A stretch of DNA of 64,000 nucleotides, from contig JAEUOT010000006.1 of NCBI GenBank assembly GCA_016790705.1, positions 1 to 64,000 on the forward strand, in the 5' to 3' direction. This DNA comes from Hydrogenophaga sp. (GTDB lineage Bacteria > Pseudomonadota > Gammaproteobacteria > Burkholderiales > Burkholderiaceae_C). This document shows positions 7,851-17,026 of this stretch, piece by piece; the first letter of the stretch is position 1, and each line of letters opens with the position of its first letter. Position numbers and translations under genes: made by a program. The notes below the pieces were generated by a model. That model had not been told where the DNA came from, did no database searches, and was given only the letters and a program-made list of their open reading frames with translations.

Positions 7851-8476
7851 TCAAAGTCATCCTCTGCGACGACCACGCGGTCGTCAGGCGCGGCATCCGC
7901 GACACGATTTCCGAAGCGGTCGACATCCAGGTGGTCGGCGAGGCCGGCAGCTACCCCGAGCTGCGCGAGCAGATGCGCAAGACCGAGTGCGATGTGCTGG
8001 TGCTGGACCTGAACATGCCGGGCCGCGGCGGGCTGGAGGTGCTGGCCGCGCTGCGCGAGGAGGGGTCACCCGTCAAGACGCTGGTCGTCTCCATGTACCC
8101 GGAAGACCAGTACGCGATCCGCTGCCTGCGGGCCGGCGCGCGCGGCTACCTGAACAAGGCGGGCGAGCCGGCCGAGATGATCGCGGCGATCCGCACGGTG
8201 AACCAGGGCCGCAAGTACGTGACGCCCGACGTGGCGCAGATGCTGGTCGACAACCTGAACGCCCCCGAAACCGAGGAGCTGCACGCCAGCCTGTCGGAGC
8301 GGGAGCTGCAGACCCTGCAGAAGATCGCCTCGGGCAAGAAGCTCTCGGAAATCGCCGACGAACTCATGCTCAGTCCCAAGACCGTGAGCGTCTACCGCGC
8401 GCGGGTGCTGGAGAAGCTGCACCTGTCCAACAACGCGGAGTTGACGGTGTACGCGATCCGCAACAGCCTGGTCTGA
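7847..8476 (+). CDS. NarL/FixJ-family response regulator
   Basis: 209 residues. The receiver domain has acidic D8/D9, phospho-acceptor D54 (LVLDLNMPGRGG) and a lysine in YLNKAGE. The C-terminal LuxR-type helix-turn-helix (about 145-205) includes LSERELQTLQKIASGKKLSEIA and LSPKTVSVYRARVLEKL. The ATG overlaps the kinase stop, so the two form a translationally coupled two-component pair. It should bind DNA when phosphorylated; targets are unknown. It ends 30 bases before the convergent fliR stop. Confidence 0.92.
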   Translation: MIKVILCDDHAVVRRGIRDTISEAVDIQVVGEAGSYPELREQMRKTECDVLVLDLNMPGRGGLEVLAALREEGSPVKTLVVSMYPEDQYAIRCLRAGARGYLNKAGEPAEMIAAIRTVNQGRKYVTPDVAQMLVDNLNAPETEELHASLSERELQTLQKIASGKKLSEIADELMLSPKTVSVYRARVLEKLHLSNNAELTVYAIRNSLV

Positions 8477-8506
8477 CCGCGGGGTCACCGTCGTCGGCGG
8501 GCGGTT

Positions 8507-9274
8507 TCAGCCGCCGATGAATATGCCGGTGGCTAGCTTGAGCAGCGCCACCACCGGGCCTTCGAGCATCGGCAGCGTCACCGCGATGCCCAGCAGACCG
8601 GTGGTCAGGGTGATCGGGAAGCCGATGGCAAAGGCGTTGATCTGGGGCGCGACGCGCGAGATCACGCCCAGCACGATGTTGACGAACAGCAGCATGCCGA
8701 CCATCGGCAGCGCGATCCACAGGCCGTAGCGGAACACGACCGCGCCGAGCTCGTGCAGCCGCATCTTTGCGACCGCCTCGAAGGCGCCCGTGCCCAGCGG
8801 GAAGGTGTCGAAGCTGGCGACCACCGCCTGCAGCACGACCAGGTGTCCGCCCAGGATCACGAACAGCAGCATGGTCATGTTGCCGAAGAAGCGGCCGACC
8901 GCGCTGGTCGACTGGTTCGTCGACGGATCGAAGAATCCCGCGTAGTTCAGGCCCATCTGCAGGCCGATCACTTCGCCGGCCAGTTCGACGGCGGCGAACA
9001 CGATGCGCACGGCCAGGCCGATGGCGACGCCGATCACCACCTGCTGCAGCACCAGGCCCATGGCGCGCGGATCGGTCAGCCCGATGACCGGCTGGCCGGA
9101 CAACGCGGCCTGGGCCCCGATCGCGACCAGCATGGCCAGCGCGACCCGGGTCCGCATCGGCACCGAACGGGCCGAGAAGATCGGGGCGCTGGAGAAGACC
9201 GCGAGGATGCGCAGGAAGGGCCAGAACAGCGGCGAGACCAGCGCCATGATGTCGGCTTCACTGAACGTGAACAT
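8507..9274 (-). CDS. fliR: Flagellar type III export apparatus protein FliR
   Basis: 255 residues with about six hydrophobic helices, the usual length and profile for FliR. It begins MFTFSEADIMALVSPLFWPF and contains the conserved LQMGLNYAGFFDPSTNQ region. FliR forms the inner-membrane export gate with FliP and FliQ and is the last gene of the fliLMNOPQR operon, starting 16 bases after fliQ. Its 3' end faces the NarL-type regulator with 30 bases between them. Confidence 0.96.
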   Translation of the reverse strand: MFTFSEADIMALVSPLFWPFLRILAVFSSAPIFSARSVPMRTRVALAMLVAIGAQAALSGQPVIGLTDPRAMGLVLQQVVIGVAIGLAVRIVFAAVELAGEVIGLQMGLNYAGFFDPSTNQSTSAVGRFFGNMTMLLFVILGGHLVVLQAVVASFDTFPLGTGAFEAVAKMRLHELGAVVFRYGLWIALPMVGMLLFVNIVLGVISRVAPQINAFAIGFPITLTTGLLGIAVTLPMLEGPVVALLKLATGIFIGG

Positions 9275-9290
9275 GGCGCGGGGCGAAGGC

Positions 9291-9560
9291 TCAGATGGCG
9301 TGGTTCGGCAGCGCGAGCAGGGTGCTGCGGATGAATTCGACCAGGGTGGTCATCATCCAGGGGCCGGCGATCGCGACCACGGCAATGGCGGCGATCAGTT
9401 TGGGCACGAAGGACAGGGTGGCCTCGTGAATCTGGGTGATGGCCTGGAAGAGGCTGACCAGCAGGCCCACGACCAGCACCGCGCCCAGCACGGGCGCGGC
9501 CACGATCAGGACCATGAAGAGGGCGTTCTGGCCCATCGTGAGGGCGGCTTGGGGGTCCAT
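9291..9560 (-). CDS. fliQ: Flagellar export gate protein FliQ
   Basis: 89 residues from the ATG at 9560 (MDPQAALTMGQ), the standard FliQ length. An upstream in-frame start would only add a non-conserved leader reaching into fliP. Two transmembrane helices flank the conserved segment GLLVSLFQAITQIHEATLSF. It is a small export-gate subunit packing around the FliP ring. It lies between fliP (13 bases) and fliR (16 bases). Confidence 0.96.
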   Translation of the reverse strand: MDPQAALTMGQNALFMVLIVAAPVLGAVLVVGLLVSLFQAITQIHEATLSFVPKLIAAIAVVAIAGPWMMTTLVEFIRSTLLALPNHAI

Positions 9561-9573
9561 GGCTGGGTCCTGT

Positions 9574-10335
9574 CTAGGTCGCAAAGGAAGCGGCGAGCGA
9601 GCCCAGCAGCAGGTTCCAGCCATCGGCCAGCACGAACAGCATGAGCTTGAAGGGCAGGGCGACCAGCACCGGCGAGAGCATCATCATTCCCAGCGACATC
9701 AGCACGCTGGCGACCACCATGTCGATCACCAGGAAGGGGATGAAGATCATGAAGCCGATCTGGAACGCGGTCTTGAGTTCGCTGGTGACGAAGGCGGGCA
9801 CGATGACGCGGAACGGCGCGGTCTCGGCCTTGACGTCGGGCGGCAGCTTCGCGAGCTTGGCGAACAGCTCGAAGTCGCCCTGGCGGGTCTGCTTGAGCAT
9901 GAATTCGCGCATCGGTGCCTGTGCGCGGTCCAGCGCCTGGTCGAACGGAATCTTGTTGGTGGTGTAGGGCTCGTAGGCCTCGGTGTAGACCTTGTCCAGC
10001 GTCGGTCCCATCACGAACAGCGTGAGGAACAGCGACAGGCCGATGATGACCTGATTGGGCGGCGCGGACTGCGTGCCCAGGGCCTGGCGCAGCAGCGAGA
10101 GCACGATCACGATGCGGGTGAAGCCCGTCATCAGCAGCAGCACCGCCGGCAGGAAGCTCAGCGCGGTGAAGAACAGCAGGGTCTGGATCGGCACCGAGTA
10201 GCTGGTGCCGCCGGCGCCCTGTCCGACCACGATGGGCAGGCTGGCACCGGCCGCCTGTTGCGCGAGGGCGGGCGTGCTGGCCAGCAGTGCGAGCGTGGCC
10301 AGGGCCAGCAGGCGGGAGGGGTCAGGGCGTCGCAT
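9574..10335 (-). CDS. fliP: Flagellar export gate protein FliP
   Basis: 253 residues from the ATG at 10335; a GTG one codon upstream is also in frame. A cleavable signal peptide (MRRPDPSR, then [16 protein letters not shown]) is typical of FliP. Conserved segments follow, including [34 protein letters not shown] and the C-terminal [16 protein letters not shown]. FliP forms the core of the export gate. The start overlaps the fliO stop by about 14 bases. Confidence 0.96.
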   Translation of the reverse strand: MRRPDPSRLLALATLALLASTPALAQQAAGASLPIVVGQGAGGTSYSVPIQTLLFFTALSFLPAVLLLMTGFTRIVIVLSLLRQALGTQSAPPNQVIIGLSLFLTLFVMGPTLDKVYTEAYEPYTTNKIPFDQALDRAQAPMREFMLKQTRQGDFELFAKLAKLPPDVKAETAPFRVIVPAFVTSELKTAFQIGFMIFIPFLVIDMVVASVLMSLGMMMLSPVLVALPFKLMLFVLADGWNLLLGSLAASFAT

Positions 10336-10672
10336 CACTGCCCTTCCGGAGTTGGGCCAGACGCGCGGCGAAACCGCCCGCTGGTGTCGGGCTGGCGCTC
10401 GCGGGCGCCTCGGGGGGCAGCGGCATCTGGTGCAGCGCGTTGACGCTGCCGGGCGCGACGCCCAGGACCAGGCAGACCGCCTGATCGCCCTGTCCGACCT
10501 GGACGGTGACGACGCGCTGCTGCGGACCGAGCGCGACCGCGCCGAGCACCTGCAGGGCGGGGCCGGTGCGGTGCGCGACCCCGGGCAGGTGGCGGCGGTA
10601 GCGTTGCAGCAGCCACGCGGCGCCCACCATGAGGAGCAGCAGCGCGATGGCCGGGGCGGCGTTGAGCAGCAT
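10322..10672 (-). CDS. fliO: Flagellar biosynthesis protein FliO
   Basis: 116 residues. One N-terminal transmembrane helix (about residues 5-23) is followed by a cytoplasmic beta-rich domain with the FliO-like stretch [25 protein letters not shown], here described by position 51-75. The tail is Pro/Ala-rich. FliO assists assembly or stability of the FliP ring. Sequence conservation in this family is low; the operon position between fliN and fliP supports the call. Confidence 0.88.
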   Translation of the reverse strand: MLLNAAPAIALLLLMVGAAWLLQRYRRHLPGVAHRTGPALQVLGAVALGPQQRVVTVQVGQGDQAVCLVLGVAPGSVNALHQMPLPPEAPASASPTPAGGFAARLAQLRKGSDATP

Positions 10673-10682
10673 GGGACGGCCT

Positions 10683-11123
10683 TCAGCTCTTGGAGACGCG
10701 GCGCATGCGCTCGGACGGGGTGACGATGTCGGTCAGGCGGATGCCGAACTTGTCGTTGACCACGACCACCTCGCCCTGGGCGATCAGGTAGCCGTTGACC
10801 AGCACGTCCATCGGTTCGCCGGCCAGCGCGTCGAGCTCGACCACCGAGCCCTGCGCGAGCTGCAGGATGTACTTGATCGGCACCTTGACGCGGCCGAGCT
10901 CGACCGAGAGCTGGACCGGGATGTCCAGCACCATCTGGATGTCCTGCATCGAGTTGGCGCCGCCACCGGCGCCGCCGCCGTTGGTCGCGGTGCTCGGGGC
11001 GTTGGGGGCGTCGAAGGCCGGTGCCGCGTCGGCGCTGCCGGAGGCGGCCTGCTCTTCCAGGGCCTGCGCCCAGTCGTCGGCGATGCTGTCCTGGTTCATG
11101 GTGTCGGTGGTGTCAGTGGGCAT
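10683..11123 (-). CDS. fliN: Flagellar motor switch protein FliN
   Basis: 146 residues from the ATG at 11123, which has a GGAG ribosome site six bases upstream; an in-frame TTG at 11135 would sit on that site and is rejected. The first 65 residues are variable and low-complexity. The C-terminal SpoA-type domain (about 70-146) contains [18 protein letters not shown] and [15 protein letters not shown]. FliN builds the lower C-ring and takes part in switching and export. It overlaps the fliM stop by 11 bases. Confidence 0.95.
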   Translation of the reverse strand: MPTDTTDTMNQDSIADDWAQALEEQAASGSADAAPAFDAPNAPSTATNGGGAGGGANSMQDIQMVLDIPVQLSVELGRVKVPIKYILQLAQGSVVELDALAGEPMDVLVNGYLIAQGEVVVVNDKFGIRLTDIVTPSERMRRVSKS

Positions 11124-12117
11124 AGGAATCTCCAAGCCAGCTCATCTCTGCGCCGCGCAGCTTTCGGTCGATGCGCAGCGCGTACTTGCCTTTGTGTGTG
11201 CCGTACTGGCACTCGAACAGCGGAACGCCCTCGACCTTGGCCTGGATGGTGGGCGCGCGTTCGAGTTCGAGGAAGTCACCGATCTGCATCGCCAGCAACT
11301 GCTCGATGGTGGCGTCGGTGCGGGCCAGTTCGGCCACGAGTTGCAGCTCGGCGGCCTGGATCTCGTGCGAGAGCAGGCGCACCCAGCGGCGGTCCAGTTC
11401 CATGGCGTCGCCCTGCACCGTCGAGTACAGGACGTCGCGGATCGGCTCCAGGGTCGCGTAGGGAATGCACACGTGCAGCGAACCGGTGAGGTCGCCGATC
11501 TCCAGGGTGAAGCTGGTGGTGACGACGATCTCGCTGGCGGTCGCGATGGTGGCGAACTGGGGCTGCATCTCCGAGCGCTGGTAGACCAGCTCCAGCGGGT
11601 AGACGCCCGCCCACGCCTTCTTGTATTCCTCGGCCACGACCTCGACCAGGCGCGCGATCACGCGCTGTTCCGTCGGCGAGAAATCGCGGCCCTCGATGCG
11701 GGTCTTGAACTTGCCGTTGCCGCCGAACAGGCTGTCGATCACGCCGAACAGCAGCGTCGGTTCGCACACCACCAGGCCGTTGCCGCGCAGCGGGCGCACG
11801 GCCATGATGTTGAAGTTGGTCGGCACCACCAGCTCGCGCAGGAAGGCGCTGTACTTCTGCGCCTTGACCGGTCCGACCGTGATCTCCGGGCTCTTGCGGA
11901 TGAAGTTGAACAGGCCCATGCGCAGGTTGCGGGAGAAGCGTTCGTTGACGATCTCCATCGTGGGCATGCGCCCACGCACGATGCGTTCCTGGTTCGAGAG
12001 GTTGTAGCCGCGCACACCCTCGGTGGCCGGTTCGTCCTTCTGGACGGTCTGGCTCTCGCCGGTCACGCCTTCGAGCAGCGCGTCGACTTCTTCCTGGGAG
12101 AGAAAGGCTTCGGACAT
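11113..12117 (-). CDS. fliM: Flagellar motor switch protein FliM
   Basis: 334 residues, standard length. The extreme N-terminus MSEAFLSQEEVDALLEGV is the CheY-P binding peptide. The middle CheC-like domain (about 50-230) binds FliG, and the C-terminal SpoA domain pairs with FliN. It is the target of phosphorylated CheY in the C-ring. The gene starts 19 bases after fliL. Confidence 0.97.
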   Translation of the reverse strand: MSEAFLSQEEVDALLEGVTGESQTVQKDEPATEGVRGYNLSNQERIVRGRMPTMEIVNERFSRNLRMGLFNFIRKSPEITVGPVKAQKYSAFLRELVVPTNFNIMAVRPLRGNGLVVCEPTLLFGVIDSLFGGNGKFKTRIEGRDFSPTEQRVIARLVEVVAEEYKKAWAGVYPLELVYQRSEMQPQFATIATASEIVVTTSFTLEIGDLTGSLHVCIPYATLEPIRDVLYSTVQGDAMELDRRWVRLLSHEIQAAELQLVAELARTDATIEQLLAMQIGDFLELERAPTIQAKVEGVPLFECQYGTHKGKYALRIDRKLRGAEMSWLGDSYAH

Positions 12118-12136
12118 GGTGCTTGCCGTCTGTGGG

Positions 12137-12751
12137 TTACTGCACGATGAAGCTGGAGAAGAGCACGCCCTCGATCGGGTTGTAGACCGCGCGCTTTTTC
12201 TTCTTCTTGGACTTGCCCTCGCCGCCCTCGTCGGCGGCCTCGGGCGGTTCGTACTCGTAGCCCATCACGTTGGAGATCTCGGCGACGATGTCCTGGGTCA
12301 GCGCTTCCTTGCCGTCGGCGCGCAGCATCTGCTCGGCGGTGCGCTGCGAGATCAGGATCAGGATGCCGTTGCGGATGCTGGGCATGTAGGTCTTGATCTC
12401 ATCGGCGGTGTGGGCATCGGGCAGTTGCAGCGTGATGCCCAGTTGGGCGAAGCGGTTGCCGCCGGGGTCGGCGAGGTTGACCACCATGCTGTCCAGCGGC
12501 AGGAAGGTCGGCGGGACCTTGGGGTCGCGCTTGGCCGGGGCCGCGTGGGCTTCGGCCTTGTGGGACGTGGTGGCTTCCTCGCCGTCACCGCCCTCTTCGT
12601 CGGCGTGCTTTTTCTTCATGAGGAAGAAGGCGGCGCCGCCGCCCACGAGGGCGAGCACCACCACGCCGATGATGATGAACAGCAGTTTCTTGCTCTTGGG
12701 TTTGGCCGGTGCGTCGGCATCGGCGGTGGCAGCGGCAGCAGCAGCAGACAT
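12137..12751 (-). CDS. fliL: Flagellar basal body-associated protein FliL
   Basis: 204 residues from the ATG at 12751, preceded by a strong GGAGGA site; an upstream in-frame ATG at 12793 lacks one. An Ala-rich cytoplasmic start is followed by a transmembrane helix (about residues 23-45), an acidic linker and the periplasmic FliL domain (LDSMVVNLADPGGNRFAQLG, IRNGILILISQRTAEQML). Before the conserved NPIEGVLFSSFIVQ end is a Gly/Glu then Lys-rich insert of about 20 residues (DEGGEGKSKKKKKR). FliL surrounds the stator at the motor. It is the first gene of the fliLMNOPQR operon. Confidence 0.94.
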   Translation of the reverse strand: MSAAAAAATADADAPAKPKSKKLLFIIIGVVVLALVGGGAAFFLMKKKHADEEGGDGEEATTSHKAEAHAAPAKRDPKVPPTFLPLDSMVVNLADPGGNRFAQLGITLQLPDAHTADEIKTYMPSIRNGILILISQRTAEQMLRADGKEALTQDIVAEISNVMGYEYEPPEAADEGGEGKSKKKKKRAVYNPIEGVLFSSFIVQ

Positions 12752-12852
12752 GGAAATCCTCCGGAAAGGCGCCCCGGGTGGGGCGATGCACACCGTCCGA
12801 AACGGTGGCCTGTGGAGGAATTATTGGAGTCCGCCCCTTGGGGCGTAGCCCT

Positions 12853-12879
12853 GAATAGCGCGGTAAAAGCCGGCTATTC
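12853..12879 (-). promoter_or_regulatory. FlhDC-box-like inverted repeat upstream of fliL
   Basis: Arms GAATAGC and GCTATTC are separated by 13 bases; taken as 8-mers (GAATAGCG / GGCTATTC) the spacer is 11. This fits the published enteric FlhD4C2 pattern of AAATA(A/G)CG half-sites in inverted orientation with 10-12 bases between. A closely similar element lies between fliF and fliE. It sits about 100 bases upstream of the fliL start. Confidence 0.55.
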
Positions 12880-12908
12880 GCGGACGTCGTGACGCCGGTC
12901 CGGCGTTC

Positions 12909-14369
12909 TCAGACGAACAGGTCCAGCGGGCGATTGCCGTCGCGCCTCGGCGGCCGGGGCGTCGTCGGCGCGGCGGGTGCGGCGACATCGCCACCCCGGG
13001 CGGCGCTGCCGGCGCGGGCCACGGCCGGCAGTTCACGGCCCGGCTGGCGGGCGGGGCTGTCGTCGCCGCGTTCGCCGTTTTGCGCGCTGACGTTGACGTC
13101 ACCGAGCTGCAGGCCTCCGCGGCGCAACAGCTCCGGCAGATCGCTGTCGGCGTGTTGCGCCAGCGCCGCACGCACATCGGCGTTGTCGGTGCGGAAACCC
13201 AGATCCAGTTCCTGACCGGTCAGCGACAACTGGATGTCGATGGCATCTTTCTCGGATTCGCCCACGCGCAGGCTGGCGTGGCGCAGGCTGGCCGGCGAGG
13301 CAAAGGCCTCCATGCGCTCGTCGGCGGCGGACTGCAGGTCGTCGGCCCAGCGCGCGCCGTCGTCCGGCGATGCGTCGGGGCCGTGGCTGTCGGCAGCCGG
13401 TTCATGGCCGCCCGCCGAGGGCTCACCGCCCTGACCGGGCTGGCCGCCGGGGCCCGCGCCGCCACCCTGGGCGGCCGGCAGCAGGACGGCGAGGGCGTCA
13501 GCGCGCGCGCCGTCGACGCTGCGCGGGCCGGTGTCCGAGAAGCGCTCGTCCAGCGTCACCGTGCTGCGCAAGGCGATGGCCGGGCCGACCTCGACACGGG
13601 TCGCCGAGCGGTCCTGGAGGGCCTGGGTCTGCGAGACCTGGGTCTGTGCGGAGGGCTGCTGGGCATGGTGGGCCTGCTGCAGCGCCTGGGTTCCGGCGGG
13701 GGCGGCGTGGCCCCTGACGGCGCCGTTGCCGGCAGCGCGCAGCGCGTTCGCGGGCGCCGGTGTCGCGGACGGGGTGTCGGCGGCGGCCAGGACGTCCGGT
13801 CCCGCGCCCTCGGGAGCGGGCGTGGTCGTTGTCGGTTCCAGGGCCGCGCCCTCGGCGGGCGTGGCGAGTGTGGCAAGGGTCTGGGCGTCGAGCGCCTCGG
13901 GCCGGTCCAGCCGCTTCATGCCTTGCAGCAGCGGGTTGGCCGCATCGGCGGCGCTCGCCGTGCCGACGCCCTGGGCGTTCGACGCGGCGGCAGCGGCCAG
14001 ACGGTCTTCGCCCCCTTTGCCGGGTGCCCGGTTCGCCGGGTCGGTCTGGGGACGGCCGGCCCATTGCAGCATGGCCGCCAGCGTGGCGCTGCCGCCCTCG
14101 GTGACGGCGGGCGTGGCCCCATCGGTCGATGCGGTGGCGGCCAGTGTCGCGGTGCTGTCGCTGCCGTCGGTGGCCGCCCCGAGCGCCAGGCCGGGGACAT
14201 CGGTGCCCGCGCTCAGCAGCAGCATCAGGCTGGAGAACATGTCGGTCCCGGTCTCGGCGTGGCCGGGCTTGCGGTGCCCTTGGGCACCCGCGCGTGCGCT
14301 GGCCTGCGTGCCGTGGCCGGCACCGGTGGCGTGGGACGACGGCTGGGAGGATGCGGGCGTGGTGCTCAT
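12909..14369 (-). CDS. fliK: Flagellar hook-length control protein FliK
   Basis: 486 residues, very rich in Ala, Gly, Thr and Pro for the first 350 residues, as expected for the extended molecular-ruler part. The C-terminal domain (about 360-440) has the Flg_hook pattern: ASLRHASLRVGESEKDAIDI, LDLGFRTDNADVRAAL, then LPELLRRGGLQLGDVNV. FliK is exported to measure the hook and to switch FlhB specificity. The protein ends in RPLDLFV. The start overlaps the fliJ stop by four bases (ATGA), placing it last in the fliFGHIJK operon. Confidence 0.93.
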   Translation of the reverse strand: MSTTPASSQPSSHATGAGHGTQASARAGAQGHRKPGHAETGTDMFSSLMLLLSAGTDVPGLALGAATDGSDSTATLAATASTDGATPAVTEGGSATLAAMLQWAGRPQTDPANRAPGKGGEDRLAAAAASNAQGVGTASAADAANPLLQGMKRLDRPEALDAQTLATLATPAEGAALEPTTTTPAPEGAGPDVLAAADTPSATPAPANALRAAGNGAVRGHAAPAGTQALQQAHHAQQPSAQTQVSQTQALQDRSATRVEVGPAIALRSTVTLDERFSDTGPRSVDGARADALAVLLPAAQGGGAGPGGQPGQGGEPSAGGHEPAADSHGPDASPDDGARWADDLQSAADERMEAFASPASLRHASLRVGESEKDAIDIQLSLTGQELDLGFRTDNADVRAALAQHADSDLPELLRRGGLQLGDVNVSAQNGERGDDSPARQPGRELPAVARAGSAARGGDVAAPAAPTTPRPPRRDGNRPLDLFV

Positions 14370-14836
14370 GAGCGCAGTCCGTGGGCGTGGTTGAGGCTCT
14401 GGCGCAGGTGCACGTTGAGCGCCATCTCGTCGGTCGCCTTCTGCTCCAGGCGCATCGCGCGGTGCTCGATCTGCTGCTGTTGCCGCTCGGCGTACTTGCG
14501 CAGGCCGGCCACGTCGCGTTCGGCGGCGTAGACCTGGGCCTGGGCCTTGTCGACCAGTTCCTCGCGGCTGCGCTGGACGGTCTTCTGGAACTCGATCGCG
14601 TGGGTGATCTTTTCCATGAACTGGCGATGGTGGTGCAGCAGGTTGGCGTCGACACCGCCGCTGGTGCTGCGGGAGGCCCAGCGCTGCAGCGCCTCTTCCG
14701 CATAGCTGCGCAACTGGTTCATCTGGTCCTGGGCGGACTGCAGTTCGCGCTGGGCCTGGCCGAGCGCGGTCAGCGCGTCGTCACGCCGACGGGTCGCCAG
14801 GTCCACCACCTTGTTCAGGGTCTGCATCTTGCTCAT
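14366..14836 (-). CDS. fliJ: Flagellar export chaperone FliJ
   Basis: 156 residues, almost entirely heptad-like helix, consistent with the FliJ coiled coil that inserts into the FliI ATPase ring. Family-like features are the start [20 protein letters not shown] and the charged mid-part. ATGA overlaps with both fliI (upstream) and fliK (downstream) show tight coupling. Confidence 0.93.
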   Translation of the reverse strand: MSKMQTLNKVVDLATRRRDDALTALGQAQRELQSAQDQMNQLRSYAEEALQRWASRSTSGGVDANLLHHHRQFMEKITHAIEFQKTVQRSREELVDKAQAQVYAAERDVAGLRKYAERQQQQIEHRAMRLEQKATDEMALNVHLRQSLNHAHGLRS

Positions 14837-16311
14837 GCGCGGGTTCCTTCATACGGGTTCTGGTGCTGGCGCGCGCCGCGCTGGGCGTTCAGGCCCTCGC
14901 GTCCGGCGGGCTTGTCTTCCTGCAGCGCGATGGCCAGTTGCTGCAGGCTGTCCTTGAGCGTCGCGGCCTCGCGCATGTCCTGCATCAGGAAGCGCTGCAG
15001 GGCCGGGTAGAGCACGATCGCGCGGTCGGTCTCCGGGTCGCTGCCGGCGGCATAGGCGCCCAACTGGATCAGGTCGCGGCTCTTCATGTAGCGCGAGTAG
15101 TAGTTGCGGAACTTGCGCGCCAGTTCGATGTGCTGCGGCGAGGCGACGTTGTGCATGACCCGCGAGGCCGAGGCCTCGACGTCGATGGCCGGGTAGTGGC
15201 CCGACTCGGCCAGCGCGCGCGAGAGCACGATGTGGCCGTCCAGGATGGCGCGCGCCGCGTCGGCGATCGGGTCCTGCTGGTCATCGCCCTCGGAGAGCAC
15301 GGTGTAGAACGCCGTGATCGAGCCGCGGCCGTTGAGGCCGTTGCCGCTGCGCTCGACCAGCATCGGCAGCTTGGCGAAGCAGGACGGCGGGTAGCCCTTG
15401 GTGGCCGGCGGCTCGCCGATCGCCAGCGCGATCTCGCGCTGCGCCATCGCGTAGCGGGTGAGCGAGTCCATCAGCAGCAGCACGTGCAGGCCGTCGTCGC
15501 GGAAGCGCTCGGCAATCGCGGTCGCATACGCCGCGCCCTGCATGCGCACCAGCGGCGGCGCGTCGGCCGGCGCGGCGACCACGACCGAGCGCTTGCGCCC
15601 TTCCTCGCCGAGGATGTCCTCGATGAATTCCTTGACTTCCCGGCCGCGTTCGCCGATCAGGCCGACCACGATCACGTCGGCCTTGGTGTAGCGGGCCATC
15701 ATGCCCAGCAGCACCGACTTGCCGACGCCGGAGCCGGCGAACAGGCCCAGCCGCTGGCCGCGGCCGACGGTGAGCAGCGCATTGATGGCGCGCACGCCGG
15801 TGTCCAGCGATTCGCGCACCGGGTCGCGGTCCATCGCGTTCAGCGGCGCCTGGCTCATGGGTTCGATGTCCACATGGGCGATCGGGCCCATGTGGTCCAG
15901 CGGGTGGCCGTGCGAATCGACGACACGCCCCAGCAGCCCGGGACCCAGCGGCAGCCGCAGCAGTCCCCGGTCACCCGGCGAGGGCACCTTGTTGGGCAGG
16001 CCGATGCGGGGCACCGGCCGGAACGGGGCCAGTGGTGTCACGCTGGCACCACTGGCCAGGCCGCGGGTGTCGCCGGCCGGCATCAGGAAGGCGCGGTCGC
16101 CGGCAAAGCCCACCACCTCGGCCAGCACCGGCTCGCGCCGGCCGTTGGCGATCAGGCACTGCGAGCCCACGGGCACGCGCAGGCCCACCGCTTCGAGCAC
16201 CAGGCCGGCCAGGCGCGTGAGCGTGCCGCGCACCTCCAGCGGTGTCTGCACATTGGCGACCGCCCGCAGGTCGGCCATGTAGCGATCCCAGGAAGGCGTG
16301 GGCTCAGACAT
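14833..16311 (-). CDS. fliI: Flagellum-specific ATP synthase FliI
   Basis: 492 residues from the ATG at 16311; an in-frame ATG at 16362 would lie deep inside fliH. It has the AAA-like F1-type ATPase core with Walker A GSGVGKS (193-199), the catalytic glutamate in [10 protein letters not shown] and Walker [20 protein letters not shown]. FliI energises unfolding and delivery of export substrates, forming a ring with FliJ and regulated by FliH. The start overlaps the fliH stop by 8 bases. Confidence 0.97.
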   Translation of the reverse strand: MSEPTPSWDRYMADLRAVANVQTPLEVRGTLTRLAGLVLEAVGLRVPVGSQCLIANGRREPVLAEVVGFAGDRAFLMPAGDTRGLASGASVTPLAPFRPVPRIGLPNKVPSPGDRGLLRLPLGPGLLGRVVDSHGHPLDHMGPIAHVDIEPMSQAPLNAMDRDPVRESLDTGVRAINALLTVGRGQRLGLFAGSGVGKSVLLGMMARYTKADVIVVGLIGERGREVKEFIEDILGEEGRKRSVVVAAPADAPPLVRMQGAAYATAIAERFRDDGLHVLLLMDSLTRYAMAQREIALAIGEPPATKGYPPSCFAKLPMLVERSGNGLNGRGSITAFYTVLSEGDDQQDPIADAARAILDGHIVLSRALAESGHYPAIDVEASASRVMHNVASPQHIELARKFRNYYSRYMKSRDLIQLGAYAAGSDPETDRAIVLYPALQRFLMQDMREAATLKDSLQQLAIALQEDKPAGREGLNAQRGARQHQNPYEGTRA

Positions 16312-17026
16312 CGATGTCCTCCGAATGCCAGGGTTCGTCCAGGCCCAGGTTGCCCACCGCACGCGACCAGCGCTTTTCGATGGTCGCGTCGACCATCGAA
16401 CTCGGCGTCTGGACCAGGCAGCCGCCCGGGGCGATGGTCACATCGGCCACGAACTCCGGCGCGTTCTCGCCCAGCGTGCTGACCAGCGCGTCCTTCATCA
16501 GCGCCAGATCGTCCGGGTGCATGCGCACCGTGGCCGGCAGGCCGTCCTCGACGATCAGTTCGAGCGCCTCGCCGATGACCGCGCGCAGGTGGCCGGTGTT
16601 GGACTGCAGCTCCTGGCGGATCACCTGGCGCGCGATGTCGCAGGCCAGGTCCAGGATCTGGCGTGCGATCTTCTGCTCGCAGCCGATGAGCTGGTCGTTC
16701 ATGTTGTGCATGAGCTGGCCCAGCCGCGTGCCCGCCTCTTCGGCGCTGCGGCGCATGGCCGCCTCCAGGGCGTCGCGCACTTCCTTGCCGCCGGCGTCAT
16801 GGCCGTGCGCAAAGCCGTCGGCGTAGGCCTGCTGGCGCGCTTCGGCGACCGCGTGTTCGAGCAGCAGATTGGGTTCTGGCTCGGCCTCGGCCTCCTCCTG
16901 TGGCGGCGGCTGATCGCTGCCGTCCACCGACGAAAAGTGCCAGGCCGAGACCGCGTCGATCTCCTCGCGCGGGATGAAGCGCGAGAACGGGCTGCTCTTG
17001 GCGCTCGGCTTAGACGAAGCCGTCAT
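16304..17026 (-). CDS. fliH: Flagellar assembly protein FliH
   Basis: 240 residues from the ATG at 17026, which has a GGAGGT site; an in-frame TTG at 17041 is the alternative. The N-terminal part is acidic and variable, a coiled coil lies about 75-130, and the C-terminal domain (about 140-235) has the FliH/YscL signature ([26 protein letters not shown]). FliH binds and restrains FliI and links it to the C-ring. It overlaps the fliG stop by 17 bases. Confidence 0.94.
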   Translation of the reverse strand: MTASSKPSAKSSPFSRFIPREEIDAVSAWHFSSVDGSDQPPPQEEAEAEPEPNLLLEHAVAEARQQAYADGFAHGHDAGGKEVRDALEAAMRRSAEEAGTRLGQLMHNMNDQLIGCEQKIARQILDLACDIARQVIRQELQSNTGHLRAVIGEALELIVEDGLPATVRMHPDDLALMKDALVSTLGENAPEFVADVTIAPGGCLVQTPSSMVDATIEKRWSRAVGNLGLDEPWHSEDIDV

